A stretch of 64,000 bases of DNA from Acinetobacter sp. ANC 3929. Lineage in GTDB: Bacteria; Pseudomonadota; Gammaproteobacteria; Pseudomonadales; Moraxellaceae. The notes beneath the pieces were generated by a model. It saw nothing but the letters and a program-made list of their open reading frames with translations, had not been told where the DNA came from and did not search any database. Shown here in pieces: positions 44,539-52,711 of the stretch. Numbering within the stretch: the first letter of the stretch is position 1; every line of letters starts with the position of its first letter. The translations under genes and the position numbers were made by a program. The stretch is from the NCBI RefSeq assembly GCF_000369405.1, contig NZ_KB850000.1:682001-746000 (forward strand). Reading direction: 5' to 3'.

Positions 44539-44631
44539 ATGTTTTCTTTTTCTAATCATACTCATCGTTGGGTAGAGGCTTTATCAGCCCTCAGTTTATC
44601 TCATCAAAAACAAGATGAGGTACGGTCATGA
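44539..44631 (+). CDS. 30-residue ORF translationally coupled to cioA
   Basis: An ATG at 44539, with AAGAGA about eight bases upstream, opens 30 codons (MFSFSNHTHRWVEAL to QDEVRS). The stop overlaps the cioA start in an ATGA junction, so translation of the peptide would couple to the oxidase gene. No family recognised. It is amphipathic with no membrane segment. It may be a regulatory leader peptide or a real small protein. Confidence 0.45.
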   Translation: MFSFSNHTHRWVEALSALSLSHQKQDEVRS

Positions 44632-46070
44632 CTTTAGGTTTTACTGCACTCGAATTGGCAAGAATACAATTCGCTTTTACCGTATCCTTTCATATTATTT
44701 TTCCTGCGATTTCCATTGGTTTAGCCAGCTTCTTGGCTGTTTTAGAGTGGCGTTGGCTACGTACCAAAGATCCAATTTATAAAGACCTGTTTAAGTATTG
44801 GGTCAAAATTTTTGCTGTGGCCTTTGGAATGGGCGTGGTTTCTGGTGTCGTCATGAGCTACCAGTTTGGAACCAACTGGAGTGAGTTTTCCCGAATTGCA
44901 GGTAGTGTTACAGGTCCTCTGCTCACCTATGAAGTACTTAGTGCATTCTTCTTGGAAGCAGGTTTCTTAGGCATTATGCTGTTTGGTTGGGGCCGTGTTA
45001 GCCCCAAGGCACACTTTTTTGCCACACTGATGGTTGCTATCGGAACCTGTATTTCCATGTTCTGGATTCTGTCTTCCAATAGTTGGATGCAAACACCGCA
45101 AGGCTTTAGCATTGAAAATGGCATTATTGTACCGACAGATTGGTGGGCAATTGTCTTTAACCCATCTTTCCCTTATCGATTAGTACATATGGCAATTGCA
45201 GCCTTTATGGTTGCAGCTTTATTGGTTGCCGCAACTGCTGCCTGGCATTTACTTAAAGGTCGTCGCGATGAACTTGTCAAAAAATCATTTTCGATGGCCC
45301 TATGGTTGATTTTGGTCTTGGCACCCTTACAAGTATTTGTTGGGGATGCACACGGTTTAAATACTTTAAAGCATCAACCAGCAAAACTTGCTGCGATGGA
45401 GGGACATTGGGAAACCAATTATGATGAAGGCATGCCACTCTACTTATTTGGTATTCCAGATATGCAAGAAGAGCGCACTAAATATGCGGTTGCAGTTCCA
45501 AATCTAGGAAGCTTGATTTTGACTCACTCGATGGACGGTACTGTTAAAGGCTTAAAAGACTTTGCCCCAGAAGATCGACCAAACTCAACTATTGTATTTT
45601 GGAGTTTCCGTGTCATGGTTGGTCTGGGCATGTTAATGCTTTTATTGGCTTTGTCTGGTGCTTGGTTAAGAAAAACAGGAAAGCTTTTTGAAAGTAAGTG
45701 GTTTCATCGTTTTGCTTTGCTGATGGGCCCATCTGGATTTATTGCAGTATTGGCGGGATGGTTTACTACTGAAGTTGGGCGCCAGCCTTGGGTTGTATAT
45801 GGTGTAATGCGGACCAAAGATGCGCTTTCTCCTGTTTCTGCTGAACAAGTCGGTCTCACCTTAATCATTTTTGTGGTGGTGTACTGTGTTGTTTTCGGAA
45901 TTGGGATCTATTACATGTTGAAACTGATGCATAAAGGCCCAGAATTTATTGAAGCTGTTGATCTTGAGCCCGCAGGTCATGGACATTTCAAAACACCAAT
46001 GCGTCCTTTAAGCGCAGTTGATGAAACCATCGATACACAAGACCCAAATAAGGAGAAACACCATGATTGA
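44628..46070 (+). CDS. cioA: Cyanide-insensitive cytochrome bd-type quinol oxidase, subunit I
   Basis: Oxidises ubiquinol and reduces oxygen to water in the inner membrane. The 480 residues carry the CydA/CioA features: axial His22 in the first helix (VSFHIIFPAIS), the second region MSYQFGTNW near 82, and GRQPWVVYG near 388. The Q-loop is short, which places it in the CioA branch rather than the long-loop E. coli CydA branch. It overlaps the upstream 30-codon ORF by four bases and cioB by eight. Such oxidases resist cyanide and support growth in low oxygen. Confidence 0.92.
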   Translation: MTLGFTALELARIQFAFTVSFHIIFPAISIGLASFLAVLEWRWLRTKDPIYKDLFKYWVKIFAVAFGMGVVSGVVMSYQFGTNWSEFSRIAGSVTGPLLTYEVLSAFFLEAGFLGIMLFGWGRVSPKAHFFATLMVAIGTCISMFWILSSNSWMQTPQGFSIENGIIVPTDWWAIVFNPSFPYRLVHMAIAAFMVAALLVAATAAWHLLKGRRDELVKKSFSMALWLILVLAPLQVFVGDAHGLNTLKHQPAKLAAMEGHWETNYDEGMPLYLFGIPDMQEERTKYAVAVPNLGSLILTHSMDGTVKGLKDFAPEDRPNSTIVFWSFRVMVGLGMLMLLLALSGAWLRKTGKLFESKWFHRFALLMGPSGFIAVLAGWFTTEVGRQPWVVYGVMRTKDALSPVSAEQVGLTLIIFVVVYCVVFGIGIYYMLKLMHKGPEFIEAVDLEPAGHGHFKTPMRPLSAVDETIDTQDPNKEKHHD

Positions 46071-47067
46071 TCTCTCTCTGATTTGGGTGGGTATTATCGG
46101 ACTTGGCGTATTGATCTATGTCATTTTAGATGGTTTCGATCTCGGTATTGGAATACTGTTTCCCTTCATTCAAAACAGCGAAGAACGGGATGTGATGATG
46201 AATACCGTCGCACCTGTCTGGGATGGCAATGAAACATGGATGGTCCTCGGTGGTGCAGGTTTATTCGCAGCTTTTCCTCTAGTCTATTCAACCGTCCTTT
46301 CAGCGTTATATATGCCGATTACCCTCATGGTGATTGCACTGATTTTCCGTGGCGTTGCGTTTGAGTTCCGCTTCAAAGCCAATCGAACCAAGCATTTATG
46401 GGATCAGGCTTTTATTTGGGGCTCAATTCTCTCCAGTTTCCTGCAAGGTGTGATTTTAGGTGCTTATATCCAAGGCATTCAAACCACCAATGGCATTTTC
46501 TCAGGCTCAGGTCTGGATTGGTTCACACCTTTCGCGCTCTTTACGGGACTGGGTGTGGTTGCCATGTATGCAGCATTGGGTTGTGGTTGGCTGATTATGA
46601 AAACCGATCATGAGCTACAGGACAAAATGTACCATTTAATGCCGAAGCTGATCATGCTTCTATTTGTGGTATTTGCAGGTGTCAGTCTCTATACCCCACT
46701 GACACATCCTGAAATTGCAGCTCGTTGGTTTGCATTACCAAATCTACTGTATTTTAGCCCTGTACCCATTTTGGTGTTGTTATTTACATTTTTGATTCTA
46801 AAAGCATGTAAACAACGTCAGGACTTTAAACCTTTTATCTACACCCTAGCACTGGTATTCCTCGCTTTTACTGGATTTGTGATCAGCCTCTGGCCGAATA
46901 TCATTCCACCCTCAGTCACAATTTGGGAAGCGGCAGCGCCACCTTCCAGTCAGAAATTCGCATTGGTGGGTGCGGTGATTCTAATCCCGATTATCATTGC
47001 CTATACCATTGTTTCCTACTGGGTATTTCGGGATAAAGTCCGTGTCGGTGATGAAGGCTATCACTAG
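46063..47067 (+). CDS. cioB: Cyanide-insensitive quinol oxidase, subunit II
   Basis: A 334-residue, eight-helix membrane subunit. The real start is the ATG at 46063, which has AAGGAG eight bases upstream and overlaps the end of cioA; the frame is open further upstream but lies inside cioA. Conserved CydB features are LDGFDLGIGILFPF near 22-35, VAPVWDGNETWMVLGG near 52-67, and the C-terminal SLWPNIIPPSVTIWEAAAPPSSQ. It pairs with cioA to form the oxidase and is followed 12 bp later by a DUF2474 peptide. Confidence 0.93.
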   Translation: MIDLSLIWVGIIGLGVLIYVILDGFDLGIGILFPFIQNSEERDVMMNTVAPVWDGNETWMVLGGAGLFAAFPLVYSTVLSALYMPITLMVIALIFRGVAFEFRFKANRTKHLWDQAFIWGSILSSFLQGVILGAYIQGIQTTNGIFSGSGLDWFTPFALFTGLGVVAMYAALGCGWLIMKTDHELQDKMYHLMPKLIMLLFVVFAGVSLYTPLTHPEIAARWFALPNLLYFSPVPILVLLFTFLILKACKQRQDFKPFIYTLALVFLAFTGFVISLWPNIIPPSVTIWEAAAPPSSQKFALVGAVILIPIIIAYTIVSYWVFRDKVRVGDEGYH

Positions 47068-47079
47068 GAGTGTCATCAA

Positions 47080-47187
47080 ATGAAACTATCTAAAACACAA
47101 TGGTTTATCGTACTTTGGCTAGCTGGGTTCCTCGGTTTGTTAATGATCGCAATGTTTTTTAGAGTCTTATTAAAACTCGCCTACTAA
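47080..47187 (+). CDS. DUF2474-type 35-residue membrane peptide of the oxidase
   Basis: A 35-codon gene with AGGAG nine bases before the ATG. It encodes a single membrane helix (about 8-31, WFIVLWLAGFLGLLMIAMFF) with a short basic N-terminus. The WLAG and following aliphatic/Arg pattern matches DUF2474, the small protein that replaces CydX downstream of cioAB in Pseudomonas and relatives. It likely stabilises or assembles the oxidase. Last gene before a strong terminator. Confidence 0.78.
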   Translation: MKLSKTQWFIVLWLAGFLGLLMIAMFFRVLLKLAY

Positions 47188-47205
47188 GTTGAATTTTCTT
47201 GTTAT

Positions 47206-47236
47206 AAAAAAGGCTATACCTAGGTATAGCCTTTTT
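47206..47236 (+). terminator. Terminator of the cio operon
   Basis: An almost perfect palindrome: aaaaaggctatacc pairs with ggtatagccttttt, with a T tract at the end. Confidence 0.88.
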
Positions 47237-47240
47237 ATAT

Positions 47241-47339
47241 TTGACTCAGGTGGCGAACCTTGGTTTTTCAGATCTATCTACCTTTTCACAAGCTTATAAG
47301 CGTTGGTCAGGTATTACACCCAGTTATTTTAAGAAATAA
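47241..47339 (+). pseudogene. 3' remnant of an AraC-family regulator gene
   Basis: One frame ends in taa at 47337 and reads LTQVANLGFSDLSTFSQAY then KRWSGITPSYFKK, which is the second helix-turn-helix and C-terminus of an AraC regulator; compare the intact proteins at 15410 and 23517. No start codon or earlier part is left, because the cio terminator lies directly in front. A deletion seems to have joined the cio operon to the end of a lost araC gene. Confidence 0.75.
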
Positions 47340-47475
47340 AATCAATAGATCCTAATTATGATTCATTCACAAAGAAAAATGAATTTCCGACCAAGGAAAA
47401 TTCCGCAATTTTTAAAAGCATGCTAACATCCAGAAACTGACAATACACCATGTCAATTTTTAGAGGGGTTTCGAT

Positions 47476-47907
47476 ATGCTAAAAACACAACAGGTCAAGG
47501 TAATACAAGAATTTAATGCACCCGTAGATAAGGTCTTTGCTGTTCTCAGTGAGCATGAAAATTTAAGCAAAATATTTGCACCAGCTAAAATCACACGAAT
47601 AAATGATGGTCAAGATGCACGTAATGGCGTGGGTTCAGCGCGGAAACTTTCGATTCCTTTAGCGCCTTCATTTGTTGAAACAAACTTGGTTTACCAAGAA
47701 AATGAATTAATTGAATATGCGATTACCAGCGGAATTAGTCCGATTAAAGCGCATCGAGGTGTGATGAAATTTAGCGATTTAGGCAATGGTCGAACTCGCT
47801 TAGATTACACCATCAGCTTTAAGGGACGACTGCCTTTTATTGGTCCAATTATTAAAGCTGCGCTGCAAAATGGTATCAATCGAGGTCTTAAAAAACTGAA
47901 GTTTTAA
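47476..47907 (+). CDS. SRPBCC-fold (polyketide cyclase/START-like) protein
   Basis: A 143-residue protein of the SRPBCC ligand-binding superfamily: the N-terminal strand VKVIQEFNAPVDKVFAVLSEHENL, the central ARNGVGSARKLSIP and YAITSGISPIKAHRGVM strands, and a long C-terminal amphipathic helix. Such proteins bind hydrophobic ligands; the function here is unknown. An inverted repeat TGACA-N8-TGTCA (47438-47455) lies before it, and an AraC remnant is just upstream, so this gene may have been a target of the lost regulator. It ends at a hairpin shared with the MFS gene. Confidence 0.82.
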   Translation: MLKTQQVKVIQEFNAPVDKVFAVLSEHENLSKIFAPAKITRINDGQDARNGVGSARKLSIPLAPSFVETNLVYQENELIEYAITSGISPIKAHRGVMKFSDLGNGRTRLDYTISFKGRLPFIGPIIKAALQNGINRGLKKLKF

Positions 47908-47933
47908 TTTCAGACTGCTTTGTAATTTGTAAA

Positions 47934-47969
47934 ACTTGACGGTGAAATGTGCAACATCAACCGTCAAGT
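47934..47969. terminator. Hairpin between the SRPBCC and MFS genes
   Basis: A perfect 10-bp stem, acttgacggt (47934-47943) and accgtcaagt (47960-47969). The minus strand continues into TTTT, so it serves mainly the transporter gene. Confidence 0.7.
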
Positions 47970-47987
47970 CGTAGTTCTACCGAATGC

Positions 47988-49244
47988 TTAAGAGGTTGCC
48001 GTCTCAAGTGATTCTTTTCTATTCGTGGAATGCTCTGGCTTACGCAGCAAAATCAATGCAGATATTGCGGCCAATAAAATCATTGGAATACTGGATGCGA
48101 TGACAACAATCTCACTTTGCCCTGTACCCAGTAAATAGCCTGCTACTAAGGGACCTGCAAAAGCACCTAATCTTCCAATCGCAACGGCAGCACCAACTCC
48201 CGTTCCTCTCATTTCTGTTGGATAATACTTGGCTGCTAGGGTGTATAAAATGGACTGACAGCCAATCACAAACATCCCGCACCCTGTTGCAAATATGATA
48301 AAGCTAGATGGGCTATTGGAATAAGCAAGACCAATCAGCGAGAGTAGAATGCCACTATATACACTTGCGACAATAACGAACTTATTCAATCGATCCAGCA
48401 TAAAACCTAAAATCAGTACCCCGATTGATCCACCTAGATTAAATCCAATCTGAATATAACTGGCTTGTTCTTTGTTTAGGCCTAGACCAGAAATGAGTGT
48501 CGGTAACCAGTTTTGAAATAACGCAAGTACCAATAGCGTACCAAAGAAACTGATCCAAAGGCTGGAAGTGATCAAGACACGTGGTTTAGCGAATAAAACC
48601 TCAACCAAAGTTTGCTTTTTACTTTTCGGTTGTGTGCTTCTAGTCAGGTAGGCTTTAGATTCTGGTAATAAGAAAATAAGAATAGGTACAAGCAATAAAG
48701 GTGCGATACCACCAATATAAAAAATATGTCGCCACTCATGATCGGCTGTTAAAGATAAGGCAACAACTGAGGTTAAAACGCCACCTATTGGCATACCACA
48801 GTACATGATACTCACTGCGGTTGCTTTGTATTTTTCAGGTACTGCTTCAGAGACCATCGTGATCACAATGGGTAACGCACCACCCATACCCAAACCGGTC
48901 AAAAAACGAACCAGAAGCAAGGTGTTTAAATCTTTAGCAAAAGGTGTTAATAGCGACATAAAACCAAAGATGACAATGCAGAAGATAAAAACTTTTTTAC
49001 GTCCAACCGCATCGGCTATTCGCCCAGCAATCAATGCGCCAGGTAATGTTCCTAAAACAGCAGCGCTGAAGATCCATCCCATCTGTCTACTATCAAGTAA
49101 CATCTCTGCTTTAATTCGTGGTGCCGCAACACCCATCGACTGTAAATCAAAACCTTCAATAATGGCAAAAATGAAACATAAGACTAATGTAATGATCATG
49201 CCAATTTTTGATGACTTTGATGCGATTTCAGCATCTTTTAACAT
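47988..49244 (-). CDS. MFS transporter of the aromatic acid:H+ symporter (AAHS) type
   Basis: A 418-residue inner-membrane transporter with twelve predicted helices. AAHS features are EGFDLQSMGVAAP in helix 1, the motif-A loop AGRIADAVGRKKVF near 73-86, and GMGGALPIVITMVSEAVPEKYK near 117-138. PcaK, BenK and VanK, which import protocatechuate, benzoate and vanillate, belong here. No aromatic catabolic genes are next to it, so the substrate is open. Single gene; the start ATG at 49244 has AAGGAAG upstream. Confidence 0.88.
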   Translation of the reverse strand: MLKDAEIASKSSKIGMIITLVLCFIFAIIEGFDLQSMGVAAPRIKAEMLLDSRQMGWIFSAAVLGTLPGALIAGRIADAVGRKKVFIFCIVIFGFMSLLTPFAKDLNTLLLVRFLTGLGMGGALPIVITMVSEAVPEKYKATAVSIMYCGMPIGGVLTSVVALSLTADHEWRHIFYIGGIAPLLLVPILIFLLPESKAYLTRSTQPKSKKQTLVEVLFAKPRVLITSSLWISFFGTLLVLALFQNWLPTLISGLGLNKEQASYIQIGFNLGGSIGVLILGFMLDRLNKFVIVASVYSGILLSLIGLAYSNSPSSFIIFATGCGMFVIGCQSILYTLAAKYYPTEMRGTGVGAAVAIGRLGAFAGPLVAGYLLGTGQSEIVVIASSIPMILLAAISALILLRKPEHSTNRKESLETATS

Positions 49245-49403
49245 TCCTATCTTCCTTTTTGATTATTCGAATTTATAATCCCTTATACGCTGTACGCATT
49301 TTTAGCCTATTTTAGTGCATGTAAAAGACTAGCAGAGCAGATTGAGTTACGCAATTCAAAATTAATTTATGAAATATGTAATTAGAATGCATTGAGAGTG
49401 TTT

Positions 49404-49835
49404 GTGACATATAAAAAGATTATCATTTTAAAATCATTGTTACTTGCTCCTCTTCCCTTTCTCGTTATCGTTGCGTTCCTCTTCATCGTAATAAATAACG
49501 AATTTAAACTTAATTCGATACTGACGGTGGTTGCAGTACACCTGTTTGTTTATCTTGTCTATTGTGTCTTAACTGTTCCATTTTCCTTTCTATTCTCTGT
49601 TATTCTCAATCGTTACCAATATTTGAATTTTTTCTCTATCTGTTTAAGCTCACTACTTATCGCAGCACCGTTTTTGATATTGTTGAGCTGGGCTCATACA
49701 GGTCAAGTCACTCAACGATGGTGGTTGATCTATCAAGACGGTTTTTCCTTATTTTTCGCTCTTATTCCTGCGGTCTGTTACTGGCTGATTTTGATTAATC
49801 TTAAACCTCATCAGCCAGATCATCTTGATTTATAA
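49404..49835 (+). CDS. Small four-helix membrane protein, function unknown
   Basis: I prefer the GTG at 49404 with GAGAG six bases upstream (143 residues); a TTG at 49392 also opens the frame. Four hydrophobic segments lie at about 8-30, 38-62, 72-95 and 112-132 in an AT-rich gene. No family recognised. The 3' end overlaps the convergent HAD phosphatase gene by six bases, with no terminator between. Confidence 0.55.
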   Translation: MTYKKIIILKSLLLAPLPFLVIVAFLFIVINNEFKLNSILTVVAVHLFVYLVYCVLTVPFSFLFSVILNRYQYLNFFSICLSSLLIAAPFLILLSWAHTGQVTQRWWLIYQDGFSLFFALIPAVCYWLILINLKPHQPDHLDL

Positions 49836-50504
49836 AATTTTTGCTAAATCAGATAGATGTTGAATTGTATGGGAGAGATTTAAATCATAACGATTGGGTA
49901 AATTCTTAGGATTGTACCAACAGGTCGCGATCTCACAGGATGCCGCCCCTTTCATATCAGCCTCTAAACTATCGCCAATGAATAAAACTTCTTCTTTCGC
50001 GATATTACTTCGATGTAAACAGATTTCAAAAAAACGTTGATCTGGTTTTTCGTATCCGATGTCATCTGAAATAAACAAATCAGAAAAATGTGATAACAGA
50101 CCCGCAAGACCCAAACGTGACTTTTGTTGATTGAGAAAACTATTGGATGCTGCAAATAGCTTATATTTTTGGCTCAGGTACTGAATTACGTCAGCGGCTC
50201 CATCCTCAAGTGTATGTTCTTTGGCTAAGTTTCCTTGGAACGTATCTCGAAAATGATCATGATCCAATTCGATATTTAAAGCCAAAAATAATTCTTTAAA
50301 TCGATAATCAATCACATTCTGTACAGTAATTTGACCTAACTTCTGTTTTTCCCACAACTGATGATTAATATTTTTATAAGTCGAATAGGTCAAATCATCA
50401 TGCTGTAAATTAAACTCTCCAAACGATTTAACAAATGCAGAACGGTTGGCTACACTAAAATCAAGCAAAGTATCATCAATATCAAAGAATATAGCTTTAT
50501 ACAT
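49830..50504 (-). CDS. HAD-superfamily nucleotidase (YjjG-like)
   Basis: A 224-residue cytoplasmic phosphatase. HAD motif I is FFDIDDTLLDF at 6-16, motif II is FAASNS near 117, and motif III/IV are YEKPDQRFFEIC and LFIGDSLEADMKGA near 150-190. The long cap domain inserted after motif I and the overall pattern fit YjjG, which removes phosphate from non-canonical pyrimidine nucleotides and protects the nucleotide pool. Convergent with the small membrane protein gene; the ybaN terminator lies just upstream. Confidence 0.87.
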   Translation of the reverse strand: MYKAIFFDIDDTLLDFSVANRSAFVKSFGEFNLQHDDLTYSTYKNINHQLWEKQKLGQITVQNVIDYRFKELFLALNIELDHDHFRDTFQGNLAKEHTLEDGAADVIQYLSQKYKLFAASNSFLNQQKSRLGLAGLLSHFSDLFISDDIGYEKPDQRFFEICLHRSNIAKEEVLFIGDSLEADMKGAASCEIATCWYNPKNLPNRYDLNLSHTIQHLSDLAKIL

Positions 50505-50560
50505 CTCAGCAATCTTACAACCGAAGCAAATAGTGAAATAATTTTATTATACCGATTGAT

Positions 50561-50597
50561 AAAAGAGCAAGCCGCCTAAGGCTGTTTGCTCTTTTTG
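50561..50597. terminator. Terminator after the haem operon (downstream of ybaN)
   Basis: The sequence aaaagagcaagcc-gcctaa-ggctgtttgctcttttt forms a long, slightly imperfect hairpin with T runs in both directions. On the minus strand it is 92 bp after the ybaN stop codon and ends the transcript coming from hemO. Confidence 0.7.
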
Positions 50598-50689
50598 ATA
50601 TTGAGTTCTGTCTTGACTAGATAATGGATGTGATTTATTTCAAATTTAGTGATTAACGTTTACATGATTCCAGAAATCGGCTTGGTGGT

Positions 50690-51130
50690 CTAATCTCTTA
50701 ACCACATCCAGATTAATACTGCTGCCATACATGCCACAAGAGGATAAACAACCCAAGGATGTGGAATGGTCCAGATCATAATCCCCGCAGCGATACTCAT
50801 GCTTAGCGTCGAGATATATTTGGCTTTTCTGGGAATACGTCTATTTTCTTGCCACTCTTTGATGATTGGACCGATAAGACGATGATTTAGAAACCATTGA
50901 TGCAGCTTTTCTGAACCTCTAGCTGCAAAGAAAACAGCCAATATAATAAAGTCAACCGTCGGTAAACCCGGAATAAAAATTCCAAGAATACCGAGTCCAA
51001 TGCACAACCAGGCGAGGCAGATAAAGAATAATCGCCACCAAACTGAGCGTACTAATTTGCTTGCTGGCTGTGGCGGTTGTGACAAAACATCTGTTTTCAC
51101 ATCATTATTCATGCGATCAATATTCTCCAT
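50690..51130 (-). CDS. YbaN family (DUF454) inner-membrane protein
   Basis: A 146-residue protein with two or three membrane segments. The DUF454 core is visible: WWRLFFICLAWLCIGLGILGIFIPGLPTVDF at 27-57, ARGSEKLHQWFLNH near 70-83, and IGPIIKEWQENRRIPRKAK near 86-104. Function unsettled in the family. It starts 25 bp after hemO on the same strand and is probably the last gene of the haem operon; ybaN genes lie next to haem oxygenase in several Acinetobacter and Pseudomonas loci as I recall. Confidence 0.82.
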   Translation of the reverse strand: MENIDRMNNDVKTDVLSQPPQPASKLVRSVWWRLFFICLAWLCIGLGILGIFIPGLPTVDFIILAVFFAARGSEKLHQWFLNHRLIGPIIKEWQENRRIPRKAKYISTLSMSIAAGIMIWTIPHPWVVYPLVACMAAVLIWMWLRD

Positions 51131-51155
51131 CCCTAGCGATGCTCAATCCACTTGT

Positions 51156-51752
51156 TTATGTCAACTCATCCAACTGGATTAGTGCATTTCCAAAATAGCC
51201 AAAAGCATCTAAAGCACCTTGCACCACGCGATCCTGTAAAACTGAGTCAAACTCAGCATCATCAAGTGATTGGACAAAGCGTTTCCAAACCTTGGCACGT
51301 CCCTCTGGATACGCCGCGAGATTACGCGCCGCGAATGTTTCAGAGAAACCTAAACTTTTTTGGGCTTCTTTAAATAAAAAAGCTGCGCCTAAGGTTGACC
51401 CTTCTGAGACATAAATCCAGCCTAGAGCTTCAGGTAATTTAACCGCTGCACTCTGCAACGGCTGCCCTGCGGGTTGAATACCTAAATCTTGTAAATCTTC
51501 AAAAGCTTGCTGAGAGCGACCACGAATACCGAGATCTGGAATTAATCCAGCCACACCTTCTTGTTCAAAAAGATGCTCAATTTCTTGTTGAAAATAATAT
51601 TGAGACAACGTGAATTGCGCATATTTTTCTTTGCTTGCAAAGACATCTGCCTGAGCCATTAAGCGATGCATTCGTTCATGTTCTGCTGCCGTTTCTTGCT
51701 TTAGACGTTGAGAAAGGCTATTGGCAACCATTTGTTCTGTTGCTGCGTTCAT
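51156..51752 (-). CDS. hemO: Biliverdin-producing haem oxygenase
   Basis: Opens the haem ring to biliverdin, CO and free iron in the cytoplasm. The ATG at 51752 has AGGAG seven bases upstream and gives 198 residues, the normal size; the open frame further back is inside tonB. The proximal haem ligand is H25 (LKQETAAEHERMH), and the distal helix contains GWIYVSEGSTLGAAFL near 115-130. It follows tonB by 28 bp and precedes ybaN, placing haem breakdown in the same unit as uptake. Confidence 0.93.
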   Translation of the reverse strand: MNAATEQMVANSLSQRLKQETAAEHERMHRLMAQADVFASKEKYAQFTLSQYYFQQEIEHLFEQEGVAGLIPDLGIRGRSQQAFEDLQDLGIQPAGQPLQSAAVKLPEALGWIYVSEGSTLGAAFLFKEAQKSLGFSETFAARNLAAYPEGRAKVWKRFVQSLDDAEFDSVLQDRVVQGALDAFGYFGNALIQLDELT

Positions 51753-51780
51753 TATCATTCTCCTGAAGAAAGAATATTGC

Positions 51781-52701
51781 TCATCGGCTGTCCCGACTGA
51801 GTTTAAGTTGCACGGGGAAATCAACGACAATAGCCACTGCTCGGCCATTGACTTTGTAGGGTTTGAATGTGGACTGACGGGCTGCGTTTAGAACGCGTTC
51901 ATCTAAACTGGCAATACCTGAACTTTGTTTTAATTGGATATCGATAGGCTGTCCGTTTTCATTAATGCGTAAACGTAACTCCACCATACGAGTTTGTTGT
52001 CTGAGCTCCCGATCATCGTAGCTAAACTTTCCAAAACTGAGCACATCGACACTACTGACTTGGATAGGTTCATCATGCTGAACTTGGCTTTCAGGTGCTC
52101 GACTTAGTTCCTGTTGCGCTGCAGGTGTTTTTACACCACTCGGGCGTGATTGATTTTCTTCAGATTGCGCTTTATGCATTTGCTGATTTTCATTCAGCAC
52201 AGTAGATTGTTGATCAGTCTGAGTCTGTTGTTTAAACGCTTTGCTTTCTACGGACTGCACTGCAACAGTTTGTGTTAATTGAGATGCGAAGGAGTGATGT
52301 TTTTGACTCGGCTGTTTCTTCTGCACCGTATTTGTTGCATTTTGACTGGTGAATATCTTTTGTTCGATGATCTCAGCACTTTGTTGTGTAGCACGAGGTG
52401 CAGATTGTTTTTTTAAGTATTGTTGTTTGGGTGGCTGAGCAATGGCACGCTGAGCCGTTGTATGAGGAGTTGGGTTCTCTGATGGTACTAATGACACAAA
52501 CCGTACTTTGAGTGCATTTACTTTCGGTGAAGTGGCCAAAGTGTAAGGTTCAATAAAATGGCTCAGAAACCATAATCCTATTAGATGCAGCGCAATGACC
52601 AGCAATACAATGATCGACTTCTGATAGGAATGTGCCAAAATCAAAACAGATGGTGGTTTTGTGGTCAATTCATAAGGTGAATGCTGGAGCTTTGATTTCA
52701 T
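51781..52701 (-). CDS. tonB: Energy transducer TonB dedicated to the haem locus
   Basis: Transmits proton-motive force from ExbBD to the outer-membrane receptor. The start at 52701 is preferred, since GGGGG lies six to seven bases before it; it gives 306 residues. A single membrane helix lies at about 25-45 (SIIVLLVIALHLIGLWF). A long periplasmic spacer rich in Gln, Thr and Ser (about 70-215) replaces the usual Pro/Lys region. The C-terminal TonB domain (VELRLRINENGQPIDIQLKQSSG, then STFKPYKVNG) occupies the last 80 residues. No exbB/exbD is nearby. It lies 10 bp after the Slam gene. Confidence 0.9.
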   Translation of the reverse strand: MKSKLQHSPYELTTKPPSVLILAHSYQKSIIVLLVIALHLIGLWFLSHFIEPYTLATSPKVNALKVRFVSLVPSENPTPHTTAQRAIAQPPKQQYLKKQSAPRATQQSAEIIEQKIFTSQNATNTVQKKQPSQKHHSFASQLTQTVAVQSVESKAFKQQTQTDQQSTVLNENQQMHKAQSEENQSRPSGVKTPAAQQELSRAPESQVQHDEPIQVSSVDVLSFGKFSYDDRELRQQTRMVELRLRINENGQPIDIQLKQSSGIASLDERVLNAARQSTFKPYKVNGRAVAIVVDFPVQLKLSRDSR

Positions 52702-52711
52702 CGTCATCCCC

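Noticed and set aside
48805..49278. 157-codon ORF opposite the MFS transporter gene
   Set aside because: Low-complexity Lys/Ile/Ala/Pro composition typical of the complement of a membrane protein gene; shadow.
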